Made by a program: the position numbers and the translations under genes. Below the pieces are notes generated by a model, which saw only the letters and a list, made by a program, of their open reading frames with translations, was not told where the DNA came from and did not search any database. 64,000 bases of DNA from positions 83,708,253-83,772,252 of the forward strand of contig NC_079135.1 in assembly GCF_945859705.1 (NCBI RefSeq), written 5' to 3'. The stretch's first letter is position 1. Each line of letters opens with the position of its first letter. The DNA is from Episyrphus balteatus. Taxonomy: Eukaryota; Arthropoda; Insecta; Diptera; Syrphidae. Below are positions 22,956 through 36,417 of the stretch, one piece after another.

Positions 22956-23608
22956 TTTAGGAGGGCGAAAGTGGAGATTTTGAACTGAAATTTGATTTGA
23001 CCAACACGCTAAGTTTATTTCAAGAAAATCATGTATTTTTTAATTTGGAAATAGAACAAGATTTGTGATCAATACTGCCGTGCTAAGCAAAAAGGGCGCA
23101 TGAGCCAAAAATCAAAAAAATGAGTTAGTGGCATATTTGAAAACGTTAAGCAGCACTTTATTTTTGGGTGAGATAAAAAAATCGTATTTCCAACTTGAAA
23201 TAGCCCAAAACCGCAAATGAAAAAGGGCACATATCCATTTTCTATCATGATACTAAGCAAAAAGGGCGTATGAACCATTTACTCAGCAAAAAAGGCACAA
23301 AAACCATAATTCTTTGCGTATGTGTCCTTTTTTACTTAGTATCTCACAACTTTGTTGGTTCATACGCCTTTTTACTTAAAATCAGTAACTTTGATTTAAA
23401 AATTAAGAAAAATTTTCAAAAATATTAATTTCTGATTTTTTTTTGAAAATCAAATTTTAAAAAGGGGTCAAATTTTGTTTAAATACAAACACACAAAATA
23501 TTATCAAAAAAACGGCTTCAACAATCTTCAAAAAAAGGATATAAAAACCATTTAAAAAGTAGTATTCGTTATTTCAAAAGTAACTTTGAATACTTTTTTC
23601 TGGATTTA

Positions 23609-24667
23609 GGCCCAATTTATTGACTCTCCATTGAACTTAAATCGCCATTAAAAAAGGGAATTTTAAAATTAAAAACCAATTTCGTTTAATTCAGTCTCTT
23701 TTAAGGATTTTTTTGAAGTTTGGCATCATTAACTAATTGAGCATTAAATTTAAAAGTAGTTTTAGTTAAAACACCAAATTCGACCTTTTAAGAGGGATTT
23801 TTAGAGCTAATGGAGGTTTTAAACAGAATTTCTATTTATTCACTCTCCATTAGTGTCAAATGTCATTTCATTTATTTTTTTATTTGAATTATTATTTTAT
23901 TTGAAAAATGTCAAATGAGCTAAAGAATTATTAAAAAAAACATCACAATTATGAAAAAAGTCCAGACTAGAATTTTTTGTAGGTATACACACATGCATTT
24001 GTACCATAAAAAAGAACAAAATTCAAAGAAATTAATGCATTTCTTGTCTACTTCGCACAGATAATACTAGATCTACTAGATTATATTCTCCACTTCAAAA
24101 CTAATCATATTTGAGATGCTGCATAATACATACATAACATACATAACATTGCAATTGAAGCCATGAGAAGAAGAGATATAAAGATTACTTCTAAACCAAT
24201 GACACGAGATGAATGCCGATAACACTTAAATTTAAGTTGTTATTTGACACCGATGGAAAAAATAAAAAATTTCACTTAACTCCTTCTTCTTCTCATGGTT
24301 TCAATTGTAGGTTGTAGCATTCTTTGGTTACCACTGGTATATCGTTAATCTCTTGCATTTTCTGGCGTTTTCAGCTGCAAAATACTTACGGGTCATAGTT
24401 TTTTGTTTTTCTTCCAATTCAAATCTATTTGATTTGACAAAATTGTAGCTTTTGACAGATTATTTTTCAAACAAAATAAAAAATCCCTAGGATATTTTTA
24501 ACAGAGTTTTAAATTTAAAGTTTCCATTAAAAGTAAGGACTTTAACTAAATAAGAGTGAATTAAATGAATTTTTAATGATGTATACTTAAAGGCGACAAT
24601 AGTTTAACGAGGCCGTTAACTAAAGCGATAAATTTCAAAATTTAATGGAGGCTCAATAAATTGGCCC
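23609..24667. mobile_element. 1.06-kb PIF/Harbinger-like non-autonomous element
   Basis: Ends GGCCCAATTTATTGA and (complement) GGGCCAATTTATTGA, flanked by TTA (23606-23608, 24668-24670). TWA duplications with GGG/GGC ends fit PIF/Harbinger. A second internal terminus-like copy occurs near 23840, and an inner hairpin (CAATTGAAGCCATGAGAAG near 24153 with its complement near 24300) forms the middle. Confidence 0.6.
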
Positions 24668-24679
24668 TTAATATATGTA

Positions 24680-25170
24680 AAATAAACTATAAAATATTAA
24701 AATATTTACATATATCGCCCGAATCTTTTTACAATCAGGTACCTACATATTTCATAGACATGCGACAGGTTTCAGGGGACAATTTTGTAAATGAACACTT
24801 GACTGAGTTTCCGCCAAGTATTGATAGTGAAGTGACAAGTTCATTAAACCATTTAAAATTACATATGTACTTCTCGAATGAAAGTGATAAATATTCTGAA
24901 ATGCAATTGAGTGAAATACGCTTTCCTTGGCTTAAATAAAAAAAAGATAACATAAAAGATAACAGATTAATGACAAATTTTGCGACTGTAACAGTAAAGC
25001 AGAAAAAATCGGTCATAATTGAAAGCATCCCATAAAAAGAAAATATGCCCTTGGTGCTAAAACCCAAGTATTATGAGCGTAATACCGAATTAAGTTTTCT
25101 GAAAGCAAATGTCATACAAAATGGGATCAAAATGTGGAAACAAATCTCGTTAACCAGAAAAAGAATTCTC
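24680..25170 (+). pseudogene. unrecognised coding relic inside the 2.85-kb element
   Basis: One frame runs open to 24936 (…PTYFIDMRQVSGDNF…LSEIRFPWLK), and another near 25046-25210 reads NTELSFLKANVIQNGIKMW. Amino-acid composition is more protein-like than neighbouring chance frames, and both lie inside the terminal repeats. It may be a fragment of the element's own transposase, but no motif was recognised. Confidence 0.3.
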
Positions 25171-25940
25171 ATCCAAAAAAATAAGCCAGATTTTACCAGA
25201 AAACCGGCTTAATATCTGGAAAACACTTTCCGTTTTGTTTGGAAAATGACTGAGATACATTAGCGAAAAAATTTAAACTATTTAGTAAAATGCTTAACCA
25301 TTTTTAGTAAATTACTAAGTATGTTTCATGTTGAATTATTATTTTTGATGTTTTTTTGTTTTTTTTTTTTTTTTTAAGTTATTTTATTTTTTAATTATGA
25401 ATTAATGTTTATTTTTGCTTATGAAATTTTATGAAACATCTTTTATTTTATTGGTTTAAGTTAATTACAAGATTATGGCAATTTTTCCGAATCTTTTCAT
25501 TTAGCCAAAAGAGCACATTTCCACTCTTCATGTGTTTTACTTATTAAAATAGGGCGTAGGTTTTTCCATATTCTTTTAAAATTTTTTTAAATATTTAATT
25601 TAAAGGTGCGAAAACCAGAAACAATAAAATTCAATTTACTAAAAACTACAAAAGTGGATATGCGCCCTTTTTACTTAGCACGGCATTGCACATCTTATGT
25701 GTTATACTAAGCAAAAAGGGCGTATGTCAATTTTCTCTTAAATTACACAACATATAATAAAATCATGAATGCCATAAAATAATACATTTTTTTATAAGAA
25801 TACATCATTTTTTAAAATTTTTAAAGTAATTAATTTAAGGGTGCGAAATCCAGAAACACTAAAATTCATTTATCTCAAAACTACATAAATGGATATGCGC
25901 CCTTTTTGCTTAGCACGGCAGAATATATGTTGTATAGTAG

Positions 25941-26016
25941 GTAAGTTGGCACAGGTGATTGTGTTGTGTGACTAGTGATTCAAAGTCTATTAGTTCAATC
26001 CCCGGAATGATAGCAG
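25941..26016 (+). repeat. tRNA-derived (SINE-like) relic
   Basis: TGGCACAGGTGA (25947-25958) resembles a Pol III A box, and AGTTCAATCCC (25992-26002) resembles a B box 45 nt downstream, as in tRNA-derived SINE heads. No full cloverleaf can be folded by eye, so a functional tRNA is not claimed. Confidence 0.4.
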
Positions 26017-26029
26017 TTTTTGTTTTTGC

Positions 26030-27200
26030 AACACCCTACAAGCGGTCATTTTAAAACAATAATTGAAATCTTTTTTTAATAGGACATTCTTATCTTAGAA
26101 GGAAACCATAAAGAATACATTAAACATAGGTTCCGCAAGAGTTTATACCTCTTAAAAAATCACCTTCTTTACTTTGGAAACAGGTTATAACAAAGAAAAC
26201 GCTTGTACTAAATTTGAAAATGAATGAAATCCATATCAGCTTTTATGATCATGATGATCATCACAGACATGATACTACTATTATAATAGAGAATGCGAAA
26301 TATTGGGTCTCGTAATTCTGGTATTTCAAAATCCTTTATTTTGGAATGCTGTGATAAGAAATGTATTTTTGCAAAATGACGAAGAAGCTAATAAAATTTA
26401 AAAAAAAATTGGAGGAATACAAATTCTATGTAATTAAGTTGTTGGAAAAAAATTACGTATACACCACAGTGTACATTTTTTTCCTGTAGGTGATTTGGTT
26501 TTCTTGGTATTCAATATAGATTCTGGTGTCGGTTTTATATATGTAAACTCTCTAGCTCTCAATTGTATGTACTAACGAGTAGGAGGTTTTTCCTTTTGGA
26601 CCGACGATATATACAAAATGAATCATCTCTTTACGAGTTTGCTCCATCAAAACAAACATTGTTTTTTAAATTTTAAAATTTTAAAAGTGTACTTATCTGT
26701 GTGATTATAGTCATAAGTATATTTTAAGTTTTAGATACGAAGTTGAAAACAACTCGAGGATTTTTATTTCCAATTTGAGAATTTGTTTTTATCACTTAAA
26801 AACGTTTCCAGCTTTCGATTTTCAAACATTTTTCAATTTTAGATTTTCTCAACTCCGGAAAAATTCAAAAGTTTGCTACCAAACCTGAGATTTTATTTCG
26901 AAATGTCATTTTTTCTTTGTTTTTTTTTTTTAACTGAAAAAAACTTTCTTTAACAAAATTAAAAAATACAAGAAAAATGTCTATTTTTATGTTTCGGGAA
27001 AATGGCTATGAACTTTTCGAGAAGTGAAGATTATGGAAAATAAGAGACTTTGTTTTTTGTGAGAATCCCCAAAAAAATCTGTGTGGTTAAAAACACAAAA
27101 AATGTGCTAAATTCGTGCTCATTTCATTTTTTTTAATTATACATATGTAAAAGAAATTAATTTAAAAAAGAAGAGAATAGGATATTTTTAATTTTTGCAT
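26030..27200. other. intergenic DNA, no feature seen
   Basis: AT-rich single-copy-looking sequence without convincing exon or element ends. Confidence 0.4.
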
Positions 27201-27208
27201 GTGCATGT

Positions 27209-28060
27209 GTGTATTTTGTTGCGATATATATAGGTACTATTTATATCAAGTTATGCATTCGTACAACAAAAAAAGTTGAGATAACATTTTTCTATGACAT
27301 TACGATGATAGAGAATGCCAAAAAAGTGGGTCCCGGAAGTCCGTCTGTCTGTCAGTGTCTCAGTCTGTCTGTCTGTAACACAGAGTCTCCATTGAGCATA
27401 CAGCTGCCCAACAACACAACCGCAATCCAATCCACAAACAGAACAATTTTTTTCGCTGGGCAAATTATGTCATGTCGTCTCATTTTATCTTTCGTGTACA
27501 TGTAAGGTTTTCTCTTGAATGTAGAGGTAAAATGACTCGTATTACTTCTACATTCAAGAAAAAACCTTACACGTACACGAAACGTCAGAATCATGCCCAT
27601 GATTTGAACAACGCTCATGTCATGTTCAAAAAACGAGATTCTTCGACAAGATGTCGGTGTAGGCATGGATTTTTCTGCCTCCATTGGATTTTTTCAAGAT
27701 ATGTTCATGAACAGGGCATCGTTCATGCCCGGTGGAGACTCTGTGTAAGCGAAGCTACAGCCTAAACGGATCGACCGATTGATGTCAAACTTGGTATGTA
27801 GCGTTATTTGACGACTCTCCAGAGGTGTTTTTTGGAATTATTTTTTTTTGACCAAAAATAACGGTACCTGTCATATAAGGATTTTAGTAAAATTAAAATA
27901 TCTCAAGAACGGCTCCAACGATTTTGTTAAAAAAATTCAAATAAAAGTTTTAAAAAAAGGTCTATCTTTCAATAAAAAAAATTTATTTTGAAAATCATTA
28001 TTAACGGTACCTGCCATTGAACGGTTTTTTTTTAATCCGATTTGCTCCGAAACTACTTAT
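27209..28060 (+). mobile_element. mini-me/DINE-like element with GTCT core, interrupted
   Basis: GATATATATAGGTACTATT, then CATTACGATGATAGAGAATGCC, GTGGGTCC and a degenerate (GTCT)n at 27341-27376. After a nested element the sequence resumes with GAAGCTACAGCCTAAACGG and the AACGGTACCTG words. This block order recurs at 38.8-41.5 kb in the opposite orientation. Non-coding. Confidence 0.55.
27379..27745. mobile_element. 367-bp hairpin element nested in the GTCT core
   Basis: Perfect 13-bp ends CACAGAGTCTCCA / TGGAGACTCTGTG flanked by TAA (27376-27378, 27746-27748). The centre is a long hairpin (TACATGTAAGG, CTTGAATGTAGA and complements). Open frames of about 100 codons here only reflect the palindrome. 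Confidence 0.7.
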
Positions 28061-28099
28061 TCGATTTCAACGAAACTTTTTGTAAGTAAGCATTTATAT

Positions 28100-31000
28100 A
28101 ATTTCAATAAAAGCTAGAAATAAAATTTTGAAAAAATTAATTTTTGGATTTTTAAAAAAATTTTGACATTGAATTTTTTGAAATTTTGTTTTTAAATTTT
28201 GATCAGTGATTTCTACAAAATGGCATACCAATTTTATTTTTAAACTTTTTTTCCAAAAAATTATTTATAAAATATTAGTTTTTTAAAAAACTAAAACTAA
28301 AAATGCACCTTGATATATCAAATAAAACTGCATATTTGTTTTTGAGGGCAATTTGATTTCAGATTTTGTTTTATTTTTTAAAAAAACGAGTTTTATGTTT
28401 TTTTTTATTTATTTATTTTTTTTTTTTTTGTTTAGGTACCTATATTTACCAAATTTCTATATAAAAAGTCTTAAAAATTAAAGCAGCTTGAACTCTAAGA
28501 GCTCTATGAAATTCACTCTTGGATACGTACAATTAGTATTGCCAAAAAAAAAGTACAAAACATGAGAATTTTTATTTAAAAGACATAAACTTCAAAATAA
28601 CATTTTGTAAATGACAGATTTTATTTATGTAAATTGTCATTAATATATCAGGGATATTTTTAAAACTGAAAGTAGATTAACTTTAGATTTTAAAATGAGG
28701 AGTTGAGAAAGAAAAGAAATAAGTGAATGAAACTAGTTTTCAATTTGAGCTTCAACTGTTGATTTGAAGACAGCTCCTAAGTTAGCAAACTTTAAAGTTT
28801 GAGAAATAGTGAATAAAATGTCATTAATTTATGTATTTTTTTATAAAATAAATTTGTAAACACAAAATGTTCAAAAATCTGTGTCATAAATATTGCCCAA
28901 CAATGCCAATTGCACCCTGTTAAAATTTATAATTTAGTAAGGTGTGGGAATATACATAAATTCTATAGCCTACCAACAGTCGAATAAAATTAACTATCAT
29001 GAATAACAATAAAAATAAAATCGGTTTTAGGCACACATTGTGCTAGCCTTACCCTTAAGCGAATTTAAGCTCATAAAACTTTAACAATAAACCGATCAAA
29101 CGATAAAGCGGCAAACAAGTAGCTACATATATAGAACCTCTTCACAAAAATTCAAATACACACACACACACGGTCATATATGTATATGATGTAGGACTAA
29201 GAAAAAAAAGGAACGACAACTTGTCTCAAAAGTTAAAAGTCGATTTTTGTTTTTACAATTTTTGACCTTTTCCCATATCATTGTCAACGAAAAAAGACAA
29301 CTAAGACGTCTTGCGTGTGATCATGAAAAGGAAACAAAAAATACCAAAACGAATAAATTCTTAAGGGATTCTTTGTGTCATTGTTTGGAAGATTGGCTAA
29401 AAATGCTAGATGGACTTCAAAAATCGAAGAAGGGTTCTGGATGGCTCAAAAAAAAGGACACTCTTAACATTTTAACAAAAAAAATAAAACAAGATGAAAA
29501 TAAAAAGGAAAAGAAACATTTGCCCAGAAATAGGCATTGGACAATTGAAAGAAGTATCCTTGGTGCTGTCGTAAAGTGCGTTCAAACGGTAGCCAGATAC
29601 ACGCAATGCTAAACAGGATATATATGAGGGCAGGTCTCTGGAATGGCGTGAGAGAGATTTGTTCGTAAGGGATCATTAAGCTCCTTGGATTAGTTTAGTG
29701 ATTTGTTTTGAAAGTCTCACATGTACGATTCCAGAACAGAACGATGTGTTGAAAACATCCTCAAGTTACATATACTTTAGGGTAGGACGATGACGACGCA
29801 TGGTGGCGTGGGTGACGGCGGCGGCGACGGACGGAAGTACAATGGAAGAGGCGATGACGATGGCTCGTAAGGATAATGTCCAACAGTTTTATTGAATGTT
29901 TGACGGGAGCATTTGACTCGGGACAAAACAAGACCCAACCGTGATTTATTGGACCGAAGAGTATGTCTTTCCCAAACGATTGTTTGTTTATCCACACGAT
30001 TCGATATGGTGTCCTTGGCTAAAACCCACCTATGTTCCATTTTGTACTTGTATGGGAAAAGGAACTGATGGAACTTTTATTTTACAATTTGCTAAAGTGG
30101 GAATGTATTTGTCCTTGCTTGGCTCTGGCTCTGGCTCTCCATCCCATCGCCATCAAGGAGAGTGTCATCCATTTCATGAGCACATTCTTTATATCCCTGG
30201 CCCATTCGGTGTTATTGCTCCTGGAGTCCTGGATAAAGATTGTCATATAAAAAGCATAGATGGGTGTCGTTTTTCTGCTTTTATTTTAGTCTAGGTATAA
30301 GTGTACGAGTATTATATGCTGGGGTTTCAGATTGTGAGTGGGTTTTTGTGAGGGTTTAGTTGTTGTGAAGATGCCTCGGGTGGAGGGTGTCGTTTGTGTG
30401 TTGTAACTCTTTACTTTTATTGAAGAATTTGTATTTTTTTTTTTGTATTTCTTAATGTTTTTGTCTCTTTGCGGATTGGTTGGGGTTATGTGTTCAGCAG
30501 CAAGGACTCCTTTGTCTGCAATATTTTTTTGTTGTTGTTTTCTCTGCTTTTTTTTAAAGGAATAAGATGATACCCTTTTTCTTTTGTTAGAAGGAATTCC
30601 GGTATCTGATTTATCTGATTTTTATTATACCTTAACATAGAAAATAACAAGTACTTATTTGTTTAAGTATGATGGAGCTTAAGATATATCCTTTGGAAGA
30701 AAAATGCTTTCAATTCTTGAATTATCGTCACATTAAATTTTTTTTTTATTGGTCCGTTAGTACGTAAAATTATATCTTTGTTCGATATCGACTCGTATTT
30801 TTTTTTTTCGTTTTGAATTGTTCAATGTTTTTTTTTTTTCTTCATTATTTTTGTACTTTTTTTTGGTTTTATTTGAGTCAGTGTAATACACAATAGGCAA
30901 TTCCATTATTTATGGGTTCATAAACTAGGTAAAGTTGGAGTTTATGAAGGTTTTGAGAAGAAACAAAAATGCCAACAAAAGGAATGAAGATTTAAAGAAG

Positions 31001-31685
31001 TCATTTATCAATGGGGTTGTGTTTTTTTTTTCTGATATGAAAAATTTTTCAGTTTGTTCTTATTGTCGAATGAATGTCATTATTTCCTCAAGGCAAATAC
31101 TTTATTAGCTATTATTTTCTAAAAAAAAATATTTTGTTGGAAAAAGATTTCCTTTCTGATTTTTGTTAAGAAGACGCTTTAGAAAAGTGAGAACTGAAGA
31201 AAATATTGAGTCTTTTCCGGAAAATGTTGAACAAAAATCCCAGACCTTATACAAATTTCACAAATAAATCCTGGTTTGATGATTTGGAGGTTCTAATTTG
31301 TCGGAAAATAATGATGAGTATAATTTAGGACTACTGGTGTGAAAACTGGGGTCGAACTACGGCATACGTTCGTTAAGGTTTTTACTATTGCTCTCTCTAT
31401 TTAATCAGAAGAAAATGATAGAGACATAAAGCATCAATACGTTAACGTACGTGTGCCCTGGTTATGAAAACTTGTAGAAAATTGATAGATTTACTAGTTT
31501 TATTTCAATATTTTCTGAAGTGAAAACTTCTTTAGTATCGTAGTGATTTAAAAACAAGATGAAACGAAAAAGCGACACGAAAAATCAGTTGATCATAACT
31601 TTTTTGTTTTAATAGATAGATGAATGAAATTTATACAGTAGAAAGGTAATTAAATTAATTATAATCGTGCAAAATTTCAATTGAT
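28100..31685. other. mostly unique intergenic DNA
   Basis: Includes a GC-richer island (29.75-30.4 kb, GACGGCGGCGGCGACGG near 29815) and a (CA)n at 29159-29172. Two open frames of about 120 codons (29247-29612, 29941-30294, plus strand) show no domain, signal peptide or splice context and are not called genes. Regulatory DNA of a flanking gene is possible. Confidence 0.4.
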
Positions 31686-31689
31686 TTCA

Positions 31690-32345
31690 TATTCAAAATT
31701 CTGAGATAACGGTGAAAAGATGTTCTTTTTCTAAACACGTTATATCTTTTGATCTAGAGCACATAACAAATTTATTTAACTTCAATACGCATGCTGATAA
31801 TAATAATGATCTACAAGTTATATAATCTTTAATTGAAAAACTTGAAAAAAACCTCAAAACACCTGTGAAGATTTGTTGCCGATGACCAGCCAGCAGTAGA
31901 GGAAGTACCGAAATCTCATTTTGAAATTTCGACATGGTTGGCTTTAAAAAATTCTTACTTTTTTTGTAGGCATGGTAGAAATATGATTGAAGCGTCATAT
32001 AGAAGGTGAAATAAAAATGATATATTTATTATAGGTTGTCTTTTAAAAAATGGATTTAATGGCGTTAGAAGAGAAAACAGATTGATTGTTTCGCTTTTTT
32101 TATGAAAACTAATTGGGTTAAAAAAAATTCTAGCTCTTTTTGTAGATGTTGTATAGACATGGTCGATATAAATTTTTTGAGCTGAAACAATAAGCTTTCA
32201 GATGGTATAAAATTTATTTTAGGTTGGCATATAAAAAAATTGATGGAATAAAAAAAATTATATATTTTCGATTTTTTTTTTAAATGATTTTTAAGGTTTC
32301 ACTTCAACCACGTGTGAATTGCACACATGATTTTTTTTTGCACAG
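31690..32345 (-). repeat. repeat family R, copy 2 (uninterrupted)
   Basis: Minus-strand copy running from TGTGTGCAATTCACACG (near 32325) through two GAAAGCTTATTG/AAAGAGCTAGAATT-type units to TCATCGGCAACAAATC (near 31878). It lacks the insertion in copy 1 and so shows the pre-insertion state. Confidence 0.65.
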
Positions 32346-32349
32346 GTAG

Positions 32350-34880
32350 TTTACCCTAAAACATTGAACAAAATTTTTAGTTCTTTATTTTAAACTTTTA
32401 CAAAATTTTGCTATATCTTATGCTTTGTGTTTCTAGTAAATTAAATTGCTTATAAAAAAGGATTCATCTCCCAATAAACTTTTACTATAACTTCATCGTT
32501 CACTTAAATCGTTCTTCGACCAGTGACTGCATTTCCACAACTATACAGCATTTCATATACATATTTAAAAATTTTCCGTCGCACTATCGGTCATCGTGTT
32601 GTCGCAATCGAAGTAGTTTGAAATCAATTTTTTAAAGAAAATCAAGTTCGTTGGTCAACTCTTTCGTTTCAACAAAAAAAATCAAATTCGAGTTTTGTTA
32701 CTAAAATCTGACATGTTTTTTTTTTTTATTTAAAATAATAAAACTGCTGCGCCAGTAAATTAAATATGCTGTTTGAGTAAAATATTATAGTATTTGAGAT
32801 ATTGAGGTTGTGTGAAACAAATTGTTGGAGTTTTGAAAGTTAATTGCATCAGATCAAACCGAATTTAAAAAATTATAAACCGTCAATAAAACTCTCTTTA
32901 ACCAATTACCAATGTACAAATGTAAATTTCACTCAGAGAGGTGGACAATAACAAATTTCAAAACATTTTTCTAGTTAAATAATATTTTCAAATTACTGCC
33001 TCCTGAATCCTGATGTGTCGTATGCCAAACAGTCATCGAGAAACAGAAGGCTCTCTACATTTATAGGCCAGAGTACAACTTTTGTTGTGGTTGGAGAGTA
33101 TAAGCCCACCGAGCCAAAGTTCTGCCAGTAAGTAGAGAAATAATTTCAAGCTCAATATAAGACCTAAATTGTTTCTACTACTTTTTTCAATGGCACTTGT
33201 AGTTGAAGTATAAGGGTGTGAGATTTAATAATATGTAAAAAAAATTATAATATCGTTCGTCTTTGGCTCGCTCAAATAGGTTGAAGTTGTTAAGAAAAAA
33301 AAAAACGATTTTACCTATATGAAAAAATGATTTTTTTTCCTTCACTTATTATTTCGCAGCTTCTTTATTGAGTGTTCAATTCTAACAAATATAAGCTTAA
33401 AACTTTTTTCTTGGAATTATCTTTCACGTGAAAGCCTAAAAATATTTTATATATTTTCTTTTGTATCCAAACGGCGCAATTAAAAAAAAAAAACATATGT
33501 TTCAAAAACCTCTAAAAATCCAAATTTCTAGTTGGGCTTAAGCTTAAAAAAATCTTCGAACAGTCCACAAAGGTTTTAGTTATTTTGGTGTTGGAATACT
33601 TAAAAAATAAAATTTCAGAGCTGAAACTAATCTATTTGTAGTTAAAATAAATTAACACATGTTTCATTTTTAAATGAAGTGTAGCATCACTTACAAATTT
33701 CATACTCCAGATATGATAATTCCAGATATTTAAATTTGCATCCTTCTCTCTTGTTTAACTATTCATCCTTGTTATACAATTTTTTAGAAATCTTAACATC
33801 ATATTTATAAAGAAAAAATACAATCTCACAAATAATTTAGAACTCAATTTATACAAAAAAAAAAAAAAAAAATATCAACACTAAAGATACATTTGCATGC
33901 TAAAACCTAGTTAAAAAGCAACTGCACTTTGAAATTCAATTTCAACACATTCTCTACACCAGCAGAGAACCCGCAATGTGCAATCTTGGGATTGCATGAT
34001 AGTTTGTATGATAACCATCCAAAAATATATATATACATAGAGATACCACCAGATAGACTCTCTCAACTCCACGGGGGTTAATTTGCACGTTCTTCTTCAG
34101 TGTCATGTCATAACCCAGTTCCTCGGTTCTTGGTCTCAGCTCTTCTGGTTTAATCGATTAAGTGTGGAAGCTGTTCCCGTTTTTCTCATTGCCCATGGCA
34201 CTGGCTGTTGAAAAGTGAAATAAACTACATCCAGTATATAACCAATGGATATAAATAAACATATACCTACATATGAATGTATAATACTTTGTATGCAAGT
34301 GTCATAGCATTTGGCAACTGGAACTGCTCCAGGTATCCCTCAGACACAGTTCGGGATTCGCCGCAGGTATCATTTAAGTTTATAATGTCAAAAATCCACA
34401 TTTTCATTGTGTTAAATGTGAATCTCCTAATTTTGTTTTGAGGATAGTGTTTATTATGTGAGTATTGAAATAGTGTGGAGGTGTGTGTTTTTGTTTTTGG
34501 TAGCAATTTGGGAAAGTTTGTATTTTTGAAATAGAAATTTTAATTTCTAAAGTCATTAGCCACCGTCATTTGGTCAGCTGAATTTTGTTTTGATGAATGA
34601 AAGTCTTATGTGGTTGACGTTGATTTATTAAGTAATTTAAGCATCGCTTAATTGATTGTGAATGTATGATGACCTATGCAAATTTAATGCAATTCATAAA
34701 ATCTATGTCCAGAGTTTGTCATATCATTAGGTTTAGATGCCTTGTTGAAATTTAAATTGTACAAAATAAAACAATTTAAAATTCTTTGTTTAAGGAAATA
34801 TCTTACTATTAGTTATTGACATTTCTATGTAAATATCTTATTATCAAAAATTAAAAATTTATTATATTTTTAGAATTTCG
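32350..34880. other. unique intergenic DNA
   Basis: Mixed AT-rich and moderate-GC sequence (GC-richer near 33.0-33.1 and 34.05-34.2 kb). No supported exon or element. Confidence 0.4.
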
Positions 34881-34889
34881 AAAAAAATA

Positions 34890-35620
34890 CATTTTCAAAA
34901 TAACTCTCAATATCCATCAAGTGAGATATCATAAGAAAGGTCTCTTCAATCTCTAATTTTAATTGAAATCCAAAAATTTCTTTGAGATCTGGTTGTTGAG
35001 TTATTTGCTTCTAAATATTTTGTTTTTCTTCCTAATATTCGAAACCAAATAATTTTCGGTTCAAAGTACCGAAACAGGTTTTGGTTTAAAGAGAGTTCAT
35101 TATGGACAGACCTATGTATTTACGTAAAAAATTACAAATCAATTTTTTTATGGATTTTCCAGAAAAAAAAAAAAACAAATTTAACCCCTTGCCGAAAAAA
35201 AGGAATTTTCAAAATAATTCTCAGAATCCATCGAGTCCAAAAAGGTCTCTTCAAACTCTATTTATAAATTAAATCCAAAATTTTCTTTGAGATCTGGTTG
35301 CTGAGTTACTTACAATCTTAATATTTTTTTTTTGCATTCTGAAGCAGATAACTTCGGATTAAACTCTCAAAACAGGTCTTGGTATTATAAAGATATGAGT
35401 TCATAGTCAGTCGGCATTTAAGCACAAAAATTACAAATGTACCTATATTATTTTAGATTTTTGAAAAAAAAAAATCTTCCAAATCCATCAAGTGAGCACT
35501 TAAAAGAAGGGTCTTTTTAAGTTCCATTCATAATCAAAGTATCAAAATACATAAGTTTTGTGGGTTATGAGTTGATATAGCTAGTGTTTTTCAAAACACA
35601 AAAATTATAAAATATGACCT
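34890..35620 (+). repeat. ~300-bp tandem repeat, about 2.5 units
   Basis: CTTTGAGATCTGGTTG near 34980 and 35286 and AAGGTCTCTTCAA near 34938 and 35246 mark two full units. A third, partial unit follows near 35470 (CCATCAAGTGAGCACTTAAA). Confidence 0.65.
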
Positions 35621-35689
35621 TCAATATTGGTTAAAACCTATAAAGTTGTTACTCCAGCTACTTTCACGTATTGAAAAAAATACATGACT

Positions 35690-35775
35690 GGGTCGTACGT
35701 ACTTGCTCTTATGGTAAAAGTAGCTCTTTTGTAAAATTCTGTACTGCAAAATACTGTAATTTCAATATAGTATTT
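35690..35775 (-). repeat. Helitron/mini-me-like terminal fragment
   Basis: GGGTCGTACGTACTTGCTC matches the end word found at 12270, 39800, 40165 and 54845. Confidence 0.45.
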
Positions 35776-36219
35776 TTCAAGAAATTTCCTTTGATGAAAA
35801 AACACTAGCTTTAAATATAATAATTATTGATAACAAAGTTGTGATTTTATACAAACATAATTATTAAAGTAAAAAAGTAAATCAATTCTAGGGACCCAAA
35901 TCAAACTTTTCTTAACCCATTTCCGGCGGCTACCAGTTCCAGTTGACTTAGAAACTTGAAATTTTACACACTGTCTGTTTTTGGCCCAATTAGAGGAAAT
36001 CTGAAAAAAAATTTTGGAAAAGCTTTTGGTTTTCCAGAAAGTTTACGTTGCGTTTTCGCAACGTTAGCCGAAAGGGGTATCAAAATTTTTTAAATAATTT
36101 ATTATTACATGGAGTATGAATCAATTTTATTTGAGTATTTTTATGAAGAAATTAACTAAATAAAGATACACTGGGTAATAAAAGGTTGTTGAAAATAAAA
36201 TAACAAAATTTCTAATAAG

Positions 36220-36417
36220 TTAAACATTATATTTTGATATTTTATGCTTACTAAGAAAGGTTTTTTGTGTGGTACTTATCGAAGCATTTTGGATATGAAT
36301 CAAGATATTACATTTCTTGCAGAAAAAAACGTATTGTCTGAAACACTTGTGACATCGTTTTGGTGACAGTATGTTTGATGTTGTCGAAAAAATGATAAAA
36401 GTGACTACTTCATTCAA
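36220..36417 (-). pseudogene. piggyBac C-terminal Cys-rich domain relic, inverted
   Basis: Minus-strand frame with CHKC and FCKKCN spaced as in the cysteine-rich tail of piggyBac transposases, ending KHKISKYNV. The same tail (KHKITKYNV) follows the plus-strand fragment near 37240. This domain therefore lies inverted relative to the rest of the relic. Confidence 0.55.

Larger units (their letters stand above)
23075..25921. mobile_element. 2.85-kb composite element with 27-bp terminal inverted repeats
   Basis: Ends are CTGCCGTGCTAAGCAAAAAG plus GGCGCAT and the exact complement, flanked by AATA on both sides (23071-23074, 25922-25925), a possible 4-bp duplication. Similar termini recur inside at 23250, 23335, 25660 and 25715, so the ends are multi-unit. 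It carries a nested element (23609-24667) and a weak coding relic (24680-25170). The superfamily is not recognised. Confidence 0.6.

Noticed and set aside
25941..26016. Functional tRNA gene
   Set aside because: A- and B-box-like words are present but no complete cloverleaf can be folded.
29247..30294. Two open frames of about 120 codons in unique DNA
   Set aside because: No domain, signal peptide or membrane segment, no splice context, and composition like translated non-coding DNA; chance frames of this length are expected in 64 kb.
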